Below, in pieces: positions 27,598-35,902 of a DNA stretch of 64,000 nucleotides (its first letter is position 1; each line of letters starts with the position of its first letter). This stretch comes from Rhizobium sp. SL86. GTDB lineage: Bacteria > Pseudomonadota > Alphaproteobacteria > Rhizobiales > Rhizobiaceae. The notes below the pieces were generated by a model that worked only from the letters and a program-made list of their open reading frames with translations, did no database searches and was not told the origin of the DNA. Made by a program: the position numbers and the translations under genes. Location of the stretch: contig NZ_JAPPRJ010000001.1 of the NCBI RefSeq assembly GCF_026672545.1, positions 868,001-932,000 on the forward strand, written 5' to 3'.

Positions 27598-28755
27598 CTA
27601 AATACTCTCGCTTGCATAAGCCGTCACCGGTTTCAGAATCGCGTCCTCGTAAAGGGAATCCCAGAACTCATCATGAATTCGGGAGTCAAAATGTTTGACC
27701 GCTGTTGCGTGAGCGTTGTTGCACATTGCGTGAAATCTTTGCGGATCGTTCAAAATTTTCTCGAGGCGCAAAAGCGATTCCTCCGCTAACCGGTTCACCT
27801 CTTCGGCATGAATCCGGTGGAATATTTTGGATCCTCGTAAGGGGCTATTCAAATATATCCACTCACCCTTCTCGTTTAACGGAAGGTCGAGCATGATGCC
27901 ATTTTCGTTGTCTTTTATAAATTCTGGAAGGGCACATTGCGTTGTTGCGATGACAGGCGTTCCATTAACAAGTGCTTCAATCGCACTGTACCCGAAGCTG
28001 TCTCCGAAGGTGGGAAGCAACACGAAGTGACACGATCTTACTTTTTCAATTACCTGACGGTTGGGCAGCGCGCCCCGATAGTGCACGTTCGGCAGATCTA
28101 GGAGTGGTCGATATGGATCGAAGAAGTCGCTGTCTAGGGGGTCCGTCCACGAGACCCGTCCGACCTCCAGCTTGGAGATAATCTCTACTTCCAAAGGAAT
28201 CCTTGCTGCCAAGGCCATCTGCGCTAAGCGTAACGCAACGCAGCCCCCCTTCCTCGCAAAGTGATTCCCCACAAACAGTAGACGAAGGGGCTGCAGCAAT
28301 TGCTCTTTTACCGGCAGCTCTTGTGGAACGATAATCGAGGGCATTCTGACAATCAGTTTCGACGCAAGGTCAGAGTGCTCGGGTGTTCCCTCGTGTTGCG
28401 CTAAAAAGGTGCGTTTTGCATATTCTGAAATAGGAATGATGGCTCTACACCGCTCGCTTAACAATTGCCGTCGCATAAACGCAAAAAATGATGAGCGTTC
28501 AACTCCAAAACCGCGTGGAAGATGCGATTCAAATCCTATGATAAAAGGCTTGGGGTTGAGGGGTATACGATTAAAACCGTGGATAAGGTCGATTCTGTTC
28601 AGTGTTGGGGGAAACAGTGTCACCCCTTCTATTTTGGGCGACAGGTAGTTCATAGGTATAAATCTACGTCGTATTATATTGTGGCGTGATCCTCTTGGAC
28701 TATTGAAAATCGAAGGATAGCGGACCGGAGCCAGGACATTGAGAGAGGAACCCAT
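27598..28755 (-). CDS. GT4-type glycosyltransferase in AT-richer insert
   Basis: 385 residues. C-terminal GT-B half is clear: LRLLFVGNHFARKGG, then FGDSFGYSAIEALVNGTPVIATTQCALPEF (about 275-305), the donor-site region of family GT4, and a closing RLEKILNDPQRFHAM. The N-terminal half (PILN-like RYPSIFNSPRG, IDLIHGFNRIPLN) fits an acceptor domain. Acceptor unknown; surface polysaccharide is likely. Codon use and base composition are clearly AT-richer than neighbours, and it lies between repeat copies and IS remnants, so it was probably acquired by transfer. Confidence 0.85.
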   Translation of the reverse strand: MGSSLNVLAPVRYPSIFNSPRGSRHNIIRRRFIPMNYLSPKIEGVTLFPPTLNRIDLIHGFNRIPLNPKPFIIGFESHLPRGFGVERSSFFAFMRRQLLSERCRAIIPISEYAKRTFLAQHEGTPEHSDLASKLIVRMPSIIVPQELPVKEQLLQPLRLLFVGNHFARKGGCVALRLAQMALAARIPLEVEIISKLEVGRVSWTDPLDSDFFDPYRPLLDLPNVHYRGALPNRQVIEKVRSCHFVLLPTFGDSFGYSAIEALVNGTPVIATTQCALPEFIKDNENGIMLDLPLNEKGEWIYLNSPLRGSKIFHRIHAEEVNRLAEESLLRLEKILNDPQRFHAMCNNAHATAVKHFDSRIHDEFWDSLYEDAILKPVTAYASESI

Positions 28756-29085
28756 AGCTCTTCATCCTTTTCTTCGTGACCATCACAATTTTTATTTCCG
28801 TTAAATTGAAAATCCGTAATTAAATAAGGATTTTTGCATTAATTTACGCAAAATGTCAAGAATATTTTAAGGATTGCTTTAGAGCAGGGTGCCGATGTCC
28901 AGCGCTTGGCCTGACGTGAATATGAATTTGCATCGAACTCGTCCTCTATCACCCGAGTTGGAACGTCTGGATGGGCAGAGTGAGCCCTTTATTTCGAAAA
29001 CCCGGTTTGAAATGACAATTGTAATGATCAACAGAACCGCGGCGGGTTTGCCGGAGGCTCCAACTTCTGAGAACGTGGAGCCATC
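28756..29085. other. AT-rich gene-free stretch upstream of glycosyltransferase
   Basis: 330 bp. The first 130 bp are strongly AT-rich (TTAAATTGAAAATCCG, AATATTTTAAGG) and should include the leftward promoter of the glycosyltransferase. From about 29020 it looks like the left end of an IS3-family element (GGAGCCATC before ATGAGC). No gene seen. Confidence 0.5.
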
Positions 29086-29151
29086 ATGAGCAAGACAACG
29101 AACAAGTTTTTACCTGAAGTTCGCAACCGTGCCATCCGTATGGTGCTGGAT
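29086..29151 (+). pseudogene. IS3-family transposase OrfA, N-terminal fragment
   Basis: Reads MSKTTNKFLPEVRNRAIRMV followed by LDG, the typical start of an IS3-family OrfA helix-turn-helix protein, with its own GGAG site. After about 22 codons the similarity ends and the frame runs to a stop at 29187 through unrelated sequence containing a CCCCGTT-TT-AACGGGG hairpin (29161-29176). Non-functional remnant. Confidence 0.75.
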
Positions 29152-29190
29152 GGTAATCCTCCCCGTTTTAACGGGGCTCAGCGGTAGAAT

Positions 29191-29281
29191 TCAGGCGGCC
29201 ATTTTCAGTTTCTGAGCGGGTGTAATGCCGCCAATGCCCATGTTGGGCCGTTCGTGGTCATACGTCCAAAGCCGTTCCGTG
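29191..29281 (-). pseudogene. IS3-family transposase OrfB, C-terminal fragment
   Basis: On the minus strand the last about 30 codons read [19 protein letters not shown] then [11 protein letters not shown] and stop, the characteristic C-terminus of an IS3-family integrase-type OrfB. It breaks off at about 29281 where the repeated flavoprotein sequence begins. It points toward the OrfA fragment, so the two come from different insertions or from a rearrangement. Confidence 0.8.
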
Positions 29282-29509
29282 GCGATCTCGTCCGCCGGCG
29301 GCATCCGCTTCTCTGCCCTCGACAGCCGCTTCATGCTGAAAGCCCGCCCCGGCCTCTTCTGCGCCGGCGAAATGCTCGACTGGGAAGCCCCCACCGGCGG
29401 CTACCTGCTCACCGCCTGCTTCGCCACCGGCAAGGCCGCCGCGCAGGGGATTGAGGCGTGGCTGCGGGAACAAGCGCCTCGGCGGCCCGATCAGCCCTTT
29501 TTGCGGTAA
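29282..29509 (+). pseudogene. Flavoprotein gene 3' fragment (repeat copy 2)
   Basis: Encodes [20 protein letters not shown] and on through the same C-terminal FAD region as the intact gene, then [17 protein letters not shown] and a stop at 29509. No start or N-terminal two thirds. It overlaps the 3' end of the methyltransferase gene (29491) on the other strand. This copy may mark the original end of the chromosomal flavoprotein gene. Confidence 0.85.
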
Positions 29510-30309
29510 CGCCGCGCCACATACACGACGTGGCCGCTGGTCAGACCCTTGTAGAGTACCGATCCTTGCGAGCCGGAAAACTCGCTCATGAACCGGCGCG
29601 TGATCCAGGATCGGCGAAGGCGCTGGCGTTTGCGTTCTTCGGCGGCATCCAGCGCCGCGACCACATTTGCCGTAATATCGCGGTGGTCCACCAGTTCCAT
29701 TCCGGACGCGGCAAGCTGGGCGTCCAGTTCGGCGACCGCATTGCGGCCGCGCATGTCGGCGAAAGTGAACCAGCCACCGGGTTTCGTGACCCGGCCAACT
29801 TCACGCGCAAAGGCCTCGACATCGCCGTAACAATGTGACGATTCGATATTCACGACGATATCGAAACTGGACTCGGCAAATGGCAACCGTTCGGCATCGC
29901 CCGTTTCGAAGGCAACGGTCTTCGTATCGGCGTTCAGCCGGCGCGCCAGCCGCACGGTGGAGGGCGAATAATCGAGACCGGTGACAGACGCCGGTTCATG
30001 ATAACGGGCAATGTAACGCGACCCGCCACCCCGGCCGGAACCAACCTCCAGCACGCGTGCGCCGGCCAGAGGAAGCCCTTCCACCGCCTGCTGATAGAGT
30101 CCGATGAAGGCACGTTCCGGCTCATCCTCCGGCTTCAGCGGAAAGGCATCACCGGCCGCCACATAACCGTAGTTCATGAAACGCCAGTCCGCATCGCGCC
30201 AGAAACGCGACAGCAGATTGTAGATGTTGCGCCAAACCCATTTCTGCACCTTGGGAGAAACGCTGTTTTCCATGACGGCGATGAACGCCGAGAAGGTTTT
30301 GCTGGTCAT
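29491..30309 (-). CDS. Class I SAM-dependent methyltransferase, copy 1
   Basis: 272 residues from the ATG at 30309, which overlaps the upstream gene's stop by 4 bp. Motif I is [18 protein letters not shown] (about 85-102), motif [16 protein letters not shown], and a distinctive [10 protein letters not shown] (about 155-164) that also occurs in mycobacterial phthiotriol and glycopeptidolipid O-methyltransferases. The N-terminal helix region ([19 protein letters not shown]) belongs to the same family. Substrate unknown; a lipid or polyketide-like hydroxyl is plausible. Very similar to the gene at 31518-32336. Confidence 0.85.
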   Translation of the reverse strand: MTSKTFSAFIAVMENSVSPKVQKWVWRNIYNLLSRFWRDADWRFMNYGYVAAGDAFPLKPEDEPERAFIGLYQQAVEGLPLAGARVLEVGSGRGGGSRYIARYHEPASVTGLDYSPSTVRLARRLNADTKTVAFETGDAERLPFAESSFDIVVNIESSHCYGDVEAFAREVGRVTKPGGWFTFADMRGRNAVAELDAQLAASGMELVDHRDITANVVAALDAAEERKRQRLRRSWITRRFMSEFSGSQGSVLYKGLTSGHVVYVARRYRKKG

Positions 30310-31220
30310 GCGGGCGACGGCCTGACGGCTGGGCCAGCTTCGGAGGAATACCCTTCGAGTTCCTTTTCCAGCCATTCCCGGCCGCGGCGAACCAGATTGA
30401 CATCGTCACTGTTGCGCGGATTGAACCATGGAAGATAATAGCCTGCCAACATTGGCACGCAGCGGCGCCAGGTCCCCGGGGCAACCATCGTCAGCCAGAA
30501 GAAGCGGCACCAGAAACGAAGGCCTGGTTTGATGCCGTCCGCGCGCAGATAAATGGGCACGTTGCGCAGGAAGATGTAGAGGAAAAAGGCTATCGTGCTG
30601 TTCATCGCCGTGATGCGCATCAGATAACGCTTCCAGCCCGGCATGCCCTTGGTGGCCGACATCAGTACGTCATAGGCAACTGCCTTGTGCTCGATCTCTT
30701 CAAGCGCATGCCACATCCAAAGACGCTTGTAGGCTGGCGCGGCCCCCTTCAGGATGTCGGCATGGCGGAGCGTCTGCACGGACAAGGTCGCCGTGACATG
30801 CTCGATGGCGCAGGTCAAGAACACCCGGTGCACCGGATTCTTGATCATCGCCATCGTGGTATCGATCTGCTTTTCCATGGCCGGGACATCGTAACCGAGT
30901 TCGGCAAGCGCCCTGTTGTATTCCTCGTGCTCGCGCGTGTGGAACGCCTCCTGCACGGCATAACCGTTGATCTCCGCCGCGAGCGCCCGATCTTCGAGAA
31001 GGGACGAGTAATGTTTGAGGGAGCGGATAAAAAACCGTTCTCCTTCGGGCAGGAAGATCGACAGCCCATCGATCAGCAGGGTTTTGATCACATCGTCGGC
31101 AAGCCAGTGCCGTTTCCGGTTTGCACGGATGTTGAAGTGGAGATTGCGTGGAACAATCTCCCAGTCATCCGTGCTGCGGGCTTCCGCCTCCAAGCGGCCT
31201 TTATTTGAATCCGTCGTCAT
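30306..31220 (-). CDS. PF10118-like metal-dependent hydrolase, copy 1
   Basis: 304 residues from the ATG at 31220, matching the start of the second copy. Family of 'predicted metal-dependent hydrolases'. Metal-ligand candidates lie in helices: EAFHTREHEEYN, TCAIEHVTATLS and ALEEIEHKAVAYD. The spacing of ExxH pairs looks like a ferritin-like di-iron site (inference). Hydrophobic region about 225-245 (STIAFFLYIFLRNVPIYL) may bind membrane. Translationally coupled to the methyltransferase that follows. Function not known. Confidence 0.8.
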   Translation of the reverse strand: MTTDSNKGRLEAEARSTDDWEIVPRNLHFNIRANRKRHWLADDVIKTLLIDGLSIFLPEGERFFIRSLKHYSSLLEDRALAAEINGYAVQEAFHTREHEEYNRALAELGYDVPAMEKQIDTTMAMIKNPVHRVFLTCAIEHVTATLSVQTLRHADILKGAAPAYKRLWMWHALEEIEHKAVAYDVLMSATKGMPGWKRYLMRITAMNSTIAFFLYIFLRNVPIYLRADGIKPGLRFWCRFFWLTMVAPGTWRRCVPMLAGYYLPWFNPRNSDDVNLVRRGREWLEKELEGYSSEAGPAVRPSPA

Positions 31221-31517
31221 TGCAGCACCCGCCCCGCAGAAAGTATTCCCCGCAAGACGGTAGCCAATTGAGTGCATTGAAGCAACAAGCGAAACAATGC
31301 GAGCACACGAACAACATGATACTGTATTATATTAAAAGAAGACCTACGTTTATCTTAAAATACTGTTTTCGAGACCCGCACCATAACGAGCCGATTTACG
31401 CGATGAAATCTCAGCGTCGCTCTGACTGGCCTCTGATTGGTAGAGAACGCTCTCGTCGACCGACCGTCGAGCGGCATCGGCAGATGGCTTGATGTCGCCA
31501 GTCGTCAGCAAGGATCT
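31221..31517. other. Spacer between the two module copies
   Basis: 297 bp, AT-rich in the middle (ACTGTATTATATTAAAAG near 31320). Probably contains the promoter for copy 1 of the hydrolase-methyltransferase pair, since it is directly upstream of it on the minus strand. No gene recognised. Confidence 0.4.
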
Positions 31518-32336
31518 TCAGGGCGCCTTTCGATAGCGCTTCGCGACATAAACAACCTGACCGGCCGAGAGACCCTTGTAGAGCATCGAGCCCTGCGAGC
31601 CGGAAAACTCACTCATGAAGCGGCGCAGGAACCAGGACCGTTCGATGCGCTGCCGCTTGCGGGCCTCGGCGGCATCGAGCGCCGCCACGACATTGGCGGA
31701 GATGTCGCGTGTCTCCACTAGTTCCATGCCTGTCGCCGCAAGTTGCCGGTCGAGTTCTGCCAACGCGCCGCGGCCGCGCATGTCGGCGAAGGTGAACCAG
31801 CCGCCGGGCGCCGTGACCCGTCCGACCTCGCGCGCGAAGGCCTCCACATTACCGTAACAATGCGAGGATTCGATATTGACGACGATGTCGAACTCTCCGT
31901 CGGCGAACGGCAGGGTTTCCGCATCGCCCACCTGGAAGGACAGGGCCGGCGCGTCTGAATTCAGCCGACGGGCCAACCGCACAGTGGCCGGAGAATAATC
32001 GAGACCGGTCACGGAAGCAGGGTCATGATAGCGGGCAATATAACGCGACCCGCCACCCCGCCCGGAGCCTACTTCCAGCACACGCGCTCCGGACACTGGA
32101 AGGCCCGCAACGGCTTGCTGGTAAAGACCGATGAAGGTGCGCTCCGGCTCATCCTCCGGCTTGAGCGGGAAGACATCGCCTGGGGCCATGTAACCGTAGT
32201 TCATGAAGCGCCAATCCGCGTCACGCCAGAAGCGCGACAGCAGATTGTAGATGTTGCGCCACACCCATTTCTGCACCTTGGGGAAGCCACCATGATCCAT
32301 GATGGCGAGAACTTTGGAAAAGACGCGGCTGGTCAT
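31518..32336 (-). CDS. Class I SAM-dependent methyltransferase, copy 2
   Basis: 272 residues, the same length as copy 1 and clearly homologous throughout ([20 protein letters not shown] and [18 protein letters not shown] are identical). [10 protein letters not shown] is kept; differences cluster in the N-terminal 15 residues and around residues 135-150. Start chosen by alignment with copy 1. It lies 13 bp after its partner hydrolase, rather than overlapping as in copy 1. Confidence 0.85.
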   Translation of the reverse strand: MTSRVFSKVLAIMDHGGFPKVQKWVWRNIYNLLSRFWRDADWRFMNYGYMAPGDVFPLKPEDEPERTFIGLYQQAVAGLPVSGARVLEVGSGRGGGSRYIARYHDPASVTGLDYSPATVRLARRLNSDAPALSFQVGDAETLPFADGEFDIVVNIESSHCYGNVEAFAREVGRVTAPGGWFTFADMRGRGALAELDRQLAATGMELVETRDISANVVAALDAAEARKRQRIERSWFLRRFMSEFSGSQGSMLYKGLSAGQVVYVAKRYRKAP

Positions 32337-32349
32337 GCGATTGATCGTT

Positions 32350-33255
32350 TCATGCCGTGGCCTGTTTGGTCGGCGAGTATCCTTCCAACTCCTTTTCCAG
32401 CCACTCGCGCCCGCGGCGAATGAGATCCGCATCGTCACTGTTGCGCGGATTGAACCAGGGCCAATAATAATACGCAATCATCGGCAGGCATCGGCGCCAG
32501 TAGCCGGGCGCGATCATCGTCAACCAGAAGAAGCGAAACCAGAAGCGAAAGCCGGGCTTGATGCGGTCCGTGCGCAGATAGATCGGCACGTTGCGTAAGA
32601 AGATGTAGAGGAAGGACACGATATTGGCGTTCATCGCCGTGATGCGCATCAGATAACGCTTCCAGCCCGGCATGCCCTTGGTGGCCGCCATCAGCACGTC
32701 ATAGGCAACCGCCTTGTGCTCCAACTCCTCCAGTGCATGCCAGACCCAGAGGCGACGATAGGCGGGAGCAGCCTCGTCCAGCACATCGGGATGGCGAAGC
32801 GTCTGCGTCGAAAAGGTTGCCGTCAGGTGCTCGATGGCGCAGGTCGCCAAGACCCGATGCAGCGGGATCTTGACCATGCCGAGCGACGGTCCGACCGGCT
32901 TCTCCATCAGATCGACATCATAACCGAGATCCTTCATGGCAAGATTGTATTCCTCATGCTCACGCGTGTGGAATGCCTCCTGCACGGCATAACCGTTGAT
33001 CTCCGCCGCCAGCGCCCTGTCCTCCAGATGCGGTGTGTAGTGCTTCAGCGAACGGATGAAAAAGCGTTCGCCTTCGGGAAGGAAAATCGACAGGTTGTCA
33101 ATGAGGACGGTCTTGACCACATCATCCCCGAGCCAGTGCCGCTTCCGATTGGCCCGGATGTTGAAATGGAAATTCCGGGGAATAATATCCCATGGGTCTG
33201 CGCCACGCGCCTCCGCATGCAGATTGCCCTGATCCCCGTGTGCCTCAGCCGTCAT
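32350..33255 (-). CDS. PF10118-like metal-dependent hydrolase, copy 2
   Basis: 301 residues from the ATG at 33255 (MTAEAHGDQG; an in-frame ATG 12 bp upstream is possible). Identical to copy 1 over long blocks, including EAFHTREHEEYN and the ExxH-containing helix ALEELEHKAVAYD. Both candidate ligand motifs are preserved, so both copies are probably functional. First gene of the second module; its promoter lies in the 109 bp between it and tRNA-Phe. Confidence 0.8.
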   Translation of the reverse strand: MTAEAHGDQGNLHAEARGADPWDIIPRNFHFNIRANRKRHWLGDDVVKTVLIDNLSIFLPEGERFFIRSLKHYTPHLEDRALAAEINGYAVQEAFHTREHEEYNLAMKDLGYDVDLMEKPVGPSLGMVKIPLHRVLATCAIEHLTATFSTQTLRHPDVLDEAAPAYRRLWVWHALEELEHKAVAYDVLMAATKGMPGWKRYLMRITAMNANIVSFLYIFLRNVPIYLRTDRIKPGFRFWFRFFWLTMIAPGYWRRCLPMIAYYYWPWFNPRNSDDADLIRRGREWLEKELEGYSPTKQATA

Positions 33256-33364
33256 GTCCCGCCCCATCTGCAGAAAGAAGATAGTCTCGCCCAGCCAAAT
33301 GCTAGACAATCCCCCAATGGGCCGCAACCGAAGAAACGAAAAAGCAACGTGAGGAAGATGTAAA

Positions 33365-33440
33365 TGGTGCCCGGAGGCGGATTTGAACCACCGACACGCG
33401 GATTTTCAATCCGCTGCTCTACCAACTGAGCTATCCGGGC
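33365..33440 (-). tRNA. tRNA-Phe (GAA)
   Basis: 76 nt, CCA encoded. On the minus strand it begins GCCCGGATAGCTCAGTTGGT; anticodon loop TTGAAAA gives GAA; T-arm GGTTCAAATCC; acceptor GCCCGGA/TCCGGGC pairs fully. Not flanked by a repeat, so it does not look like an island attachment site. Confidence 0.97.
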
Positions 33441-33599
33441 ATCTCGGCTTTGTGGAAGCCTTCCGGCCTTCCGCTGGAAGGCCGCCGGGGTATGTCCCCG
33501 GGAGCGAGCGGGGTTATAACATCTTGTTCGGACATGGCAAGCGGCTTTGAGAACTTTTTTGACAGTCCTGTGAAAAATGCCGCCAAGCCATTGGTCTTA

Positions 33600-33623
33600 A
33601 AAGAAAAAGCCGCTCAATGCGGC
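33600..33623 (-). terminator. Terminator of the yacG unit
   Basis: Leftward: GCCGC, loop ATTGA, GCGGC then TTTTTCTT. It sits 39 bp after the yacG stop and 160 bp before tRNA-Phe. A second hairpin GGCCTTCC-GCT-GGAAGGCC at 33465-33483 lies closer to the tRNA. Confidence 0.75.
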
Positions 33624-33662
33624 CATTCTCATTCTCCTGTTTGCGCCAAACGATACGGCTGC

Positions 33663-33872
33663 TCAGTCGTCCGCCGGGTCAGCCTTTGCTTCGTCATCGG
33701 CGACCGGAATGGCATAGGACCCGTTCAGCCAGCGCGACAGGTCCAGCGTGCGGCAACGATCGGAACAGAAGGGATAATGGTCGCGCTGCGAGGGTTTGCC
33801 GCATTCCGGGCAAGGCCTTGCCTTGCGCAGCGGCGCGACCTTCGCGCCGGGGGATATCGGATCTCCTGCCAT
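33663..33872 (-). CDS. yacG: YacG, zinc-binding DNA gyrase inhibitor
   Basis: 69 residues from the ATG at 33872, which is 4 bp after the maf stop. The zinc site is clear: CPECGKPS and [20 protein letters not shown] with four cysteines. In E. coli YacG binds GyrB and inhibits gyrase. An upstream in-frame start (33905) would overlap maf and adds non-conserved residues. The acidic C-terminal tail ends ADPADD. maf-yacG coupling is common in Rhizobiales. Confidence 0.9.
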   Translation of the reverse strand: MAGDPISPGAKVAPLRKARPCPECGKPSQRDHYPFCSDRCRTLDLSRWLNGSYAIPVADDEAKADPADD

Positions 33873-33876
33873 GGCT

Positions 33877-34497
33877 TCAGCCCTCGGCCCAATGGGCCGC
33901 GACATCGAAGCCTTCGCCGTTCAGAAGCAGCGCGGTTTCGTAAAGCGGCAGGCCCACGACATTGCTGTAGGAGCCGACGAGCTTTTGCACAAAACTTCCT
34001 GCAATGCCCTGGATGGCATAGGCGCCGGCCTTGCCGCGCCACTGGTCGGAGGCGAGATAGGCCTCGATCTCGCGCGTCGAGAGGCGCTTGAAGCGCACCT
34101 TGGTTTCCACCACCTTCTGGCGAAACTGCCCGCCCGGTGTCACAAGGCAGACACCGGTATAGACCCAGTGGCCGCGCCCGGAGAGAAGATGCAGCGCGGC
34201 CGAAGCCTCTTCCATATATTCGGTTTTCGACAAAATGCGGCGGCCAACGGCCACCACCGTGTCGGCCGACAGGATATAGCTGTTGCGCCAGGCCAGATCA
34301 CCGCTGATCGCGCCATACGCGGCCTCGGCCTTCTCCGTCGAAAGGCGGCGGGCGAGAGAACGCGGATGTTCCGATTTCTTCGGCGTCTCGTCGATGTCCA
34401 TCGGCATCAGCCGCGCCGGCCTGATCCCCACCTGATTGAGGAGATCAAGGCGCCGCGGCGAACCGGAGGCCAGGATGAGCTTTTGATCCCGGGACAT
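33877..34497 (-). CDS. maf: Maf-like nucleoside triphosphate pyrophosphatase
   Basis: 206 residues. N-terminal [10 protein letters not shown] motif (7-16), [15 protein letters not shown] with the catalytic Asp, and [26 protein letters not shown] near the C-terminus mark the Maf/HAM1 fold. Hydrolyses non-canonical or pyrimidine NTPs, a house-cleaning role in the cytoplasm. Follows infA by 59 bp. Confidence 0.93.
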   Translation of the reverse strand: MSRDQKLILASGSPRRLDLLNQVGIRPARLMPMDIDETPKKSEHPRSLARRLSTEKAEAAYGAISGDLAWRNSYILSADTVVAVGRRILSKTEYMEEASAALHLLSGRGHWVYTGVCLVTPGGQFRQKVVETKVRFKRLSTREIEAYLASDQWRGKAGAYAIQGIAGSFVQKLVGSYSNVVGLPLYETALLLNGEGFDVAAHWAEG

Positions 34498-34556
34498 GGA
34501 GTTACCCTATCAAGGCGCGCCTGCGGAAGATGCAAGGGCCGCTTTCGGTCAGCCGC

Positions 34557-34775
34557 TTATTTGAAGCGGTAGGTGATACGGCCCTTGGTCAGGTCGTAAG
34601 GGGTCATTTCCACCAGAACCTTGTCGCCCGCCAGAACGCGGATACGGTTCTTGCGCATGCGGCCGGCCGTATGGGCAATGATTTCATGTTCGTTTTCGAG
34701 CTTGACGCGGAATGTTGCATTCGGCAGCAATTCCGTCACGACGCCCGGGAATTCAAGGACTTCTTCTTTCGCCAT
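34557..34775 (-). CDS. infA: Translation initiation factor IF-1
   Basis: 72 residues, the standard length. Single S1/OB-fold domain: [20 protein letters not shown], then [24 protein letters not shown] and [20 protein letters not shown]. Blocks the ribosomal A site during initiation. Precedes maf and yacG leftward; the 165 bp upstream should contain its promoter. Confidence 0.98.
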   Translation of the reverse strand: MAKEEVLEFPGVVTELLPNATFRVKLENEHEIIAHTAGRMRKNRIRVLAGDKVLVEMTPYDLTKGRITYRFK

Positions 34776-34940
34776 CTAGAGCTTGTCTTTCTGTGGTTGA
34801 TTGGGGTTCAAGGCCAAGTTTGGCCCGAACCTTGCAAAAGTGCGCGGAAACTACACGTTTGCCGCCCATTTGTGAACCTCGCTTTGCGCCGATTCTTCAT
34901 GGCCCCGAAGCGCCCGGATTTCAGCGCCGGAACGCGGATT

Positions 34941-35423
34941 TCACACGGTCTGCGGCCCCTGCAGGCGGGCCCGCCCGAAACGCTCCTCGATGCGCCGCCA
35001 CAACTCGTCGCGGACCCGGCGATAGGCGTCGAGAACCTGGTCGCGTGTCCCCGTCTCCACCGTCGGATCGAAGGTCGGCCAGTAGATGACCTCCACCGCA
35101 TTCGACCGGGTGAGTTCCAGCGCCTGGTGATGCGCCTCGGGCGACAGGGTGACGATCACATCGAAATAATCATCCTCGAGTTCGTCTAAGGTGCGCGGCT
35201 GGTGTTTTTTCGGCCGCGACAAACCGACTTCCTGCAAAACGACATCAACGAAGGGATCGGGATCGCCGGCGCGGACCCCCGCCGACTGGATGTAGATATC
35301 GGGTGGCAAAAGCCGTTTTGCAATGACCTCCGCCATTGGCGAGCGGATGGCATTCATGCCGCACATAAAGAGGATGGCGCCGGGTTTGGCAATCTTCAGA
35401 TCGACGGCCGGCCCCTCCTCCAT
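34941..35423 (-). CDS. Low-molecular-weight phosphatase family protein
   Basis: 160 residues from the ATG at 35423, 2 bp beyond the UPF0262 stop. The P-loop CGMNAIRSP (C-x5-R) near residue 23 and a C-terminal half with VIVTLSPEAHHQ and YWPTFDPT fit low-molecular-weight protein tyrosine phosphatase / arsenate-reductase-like proteins. Usual P-loop CxGNICRS is altered (Met-Asn-Ala-Ile). Constant partner of UPF0262 and hisD in Rhizobiales; physiological substrate not known. Confidence 0.85.
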   Translation of the reverse strand: MEEGPAVDLKIAKPGAILFMCGMNAIRSPMAEVIAKRLLPPDIYIQSAGVRAGDPDPFVDVVLQEVGLSRPKKHQPRTLDELEDDYFDVIVTLSPEAHHQALELTRSNAVEVIYWPTFDPTVETGTRDQVLDAYRRVRDELWRRIEERFGRARLQGPQTV

Positions 35424-35425
35424 GC

Positions 35426-35899
35426 TCAACCCCGCCAATAGAGCACACAAACGAGCGTGAACAGCCGGCGGGCCGTATCGAAATCGATCGCGATCTTGCC
35501 CTTCAGCCGTTCCTGCAGCGTTTCCGATCCGTCATTGTGAATGCCGCGGCGGCCCATGTCGATCGCTTCGATCTGCGAGGGCGTCGAGGAGCGGATCGCC
35601 TCGTAATAGCTCTCGCAGATCATGAAGTAGTCCTTGATGATCCGCCGGAAGGGTGTGAGCGACAGGATATGTGTGGCTACCGCCTCGCCGGCCTCGGTGG
35701 TGATCGAAAAGACGAGCTTTTGTTCGACCAGCGAGATGTTGAGCTTGTAGGGCCCGCCCTCGTGGCCCACCGGCTCGAAGCGGTTTTCCTCGATCAGGTC
35801 GAAGATCGCCACCGCGCGCTCATGTTCGACATCCGGCGTCGAGCGGCCGATGCTGTCGTCCAGCACCACGTCGCACAGCCGGAAGTCGCCCTTGGCCAT
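35426..35899 (-). CDS. UPF0262 family protein
   Basis: 157 residues from the ATG at 35899, preceded by the hisD stop 3 bp away. Family features: [21 protein letters not shown] at the N-terminus and [24 protein letters not shown] in the centre. A cytoplasmic protein of unknown function found almost only in Alphaproteobacteria, next to hisD and the phosphatase as here. No catalytic motif recognised. Confidence 0.9.
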   Translation of the reverse strand: MAKGDFRLCDVVLDDSIGRSTPDVEHERAVAIFDLIEENRFEPVGHEGGPYKLNISLVEQKLVFSITTEAGEAVATHILSLTPFRRIIKDYFMICESYYEAIRSSTPSQIEAIDMGRRGIHNDGSETLQERLKGKIAIDFDTARRLFTLVCVLYWRG

Positions 35900-35902
35900 C
35901 AC

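Noticed and set aside
33365..33440. tRNA-Phe as attachment site of an island
   Set aside because: The adjacent duplicated module ends about 110 bp away with no repeat of the tRNA 3' end and no integrase.
33450..34572. Long frames opposite yacG and maf
   Set aside because: Shadows of yacG and maf, both of which carry clear family motifs.
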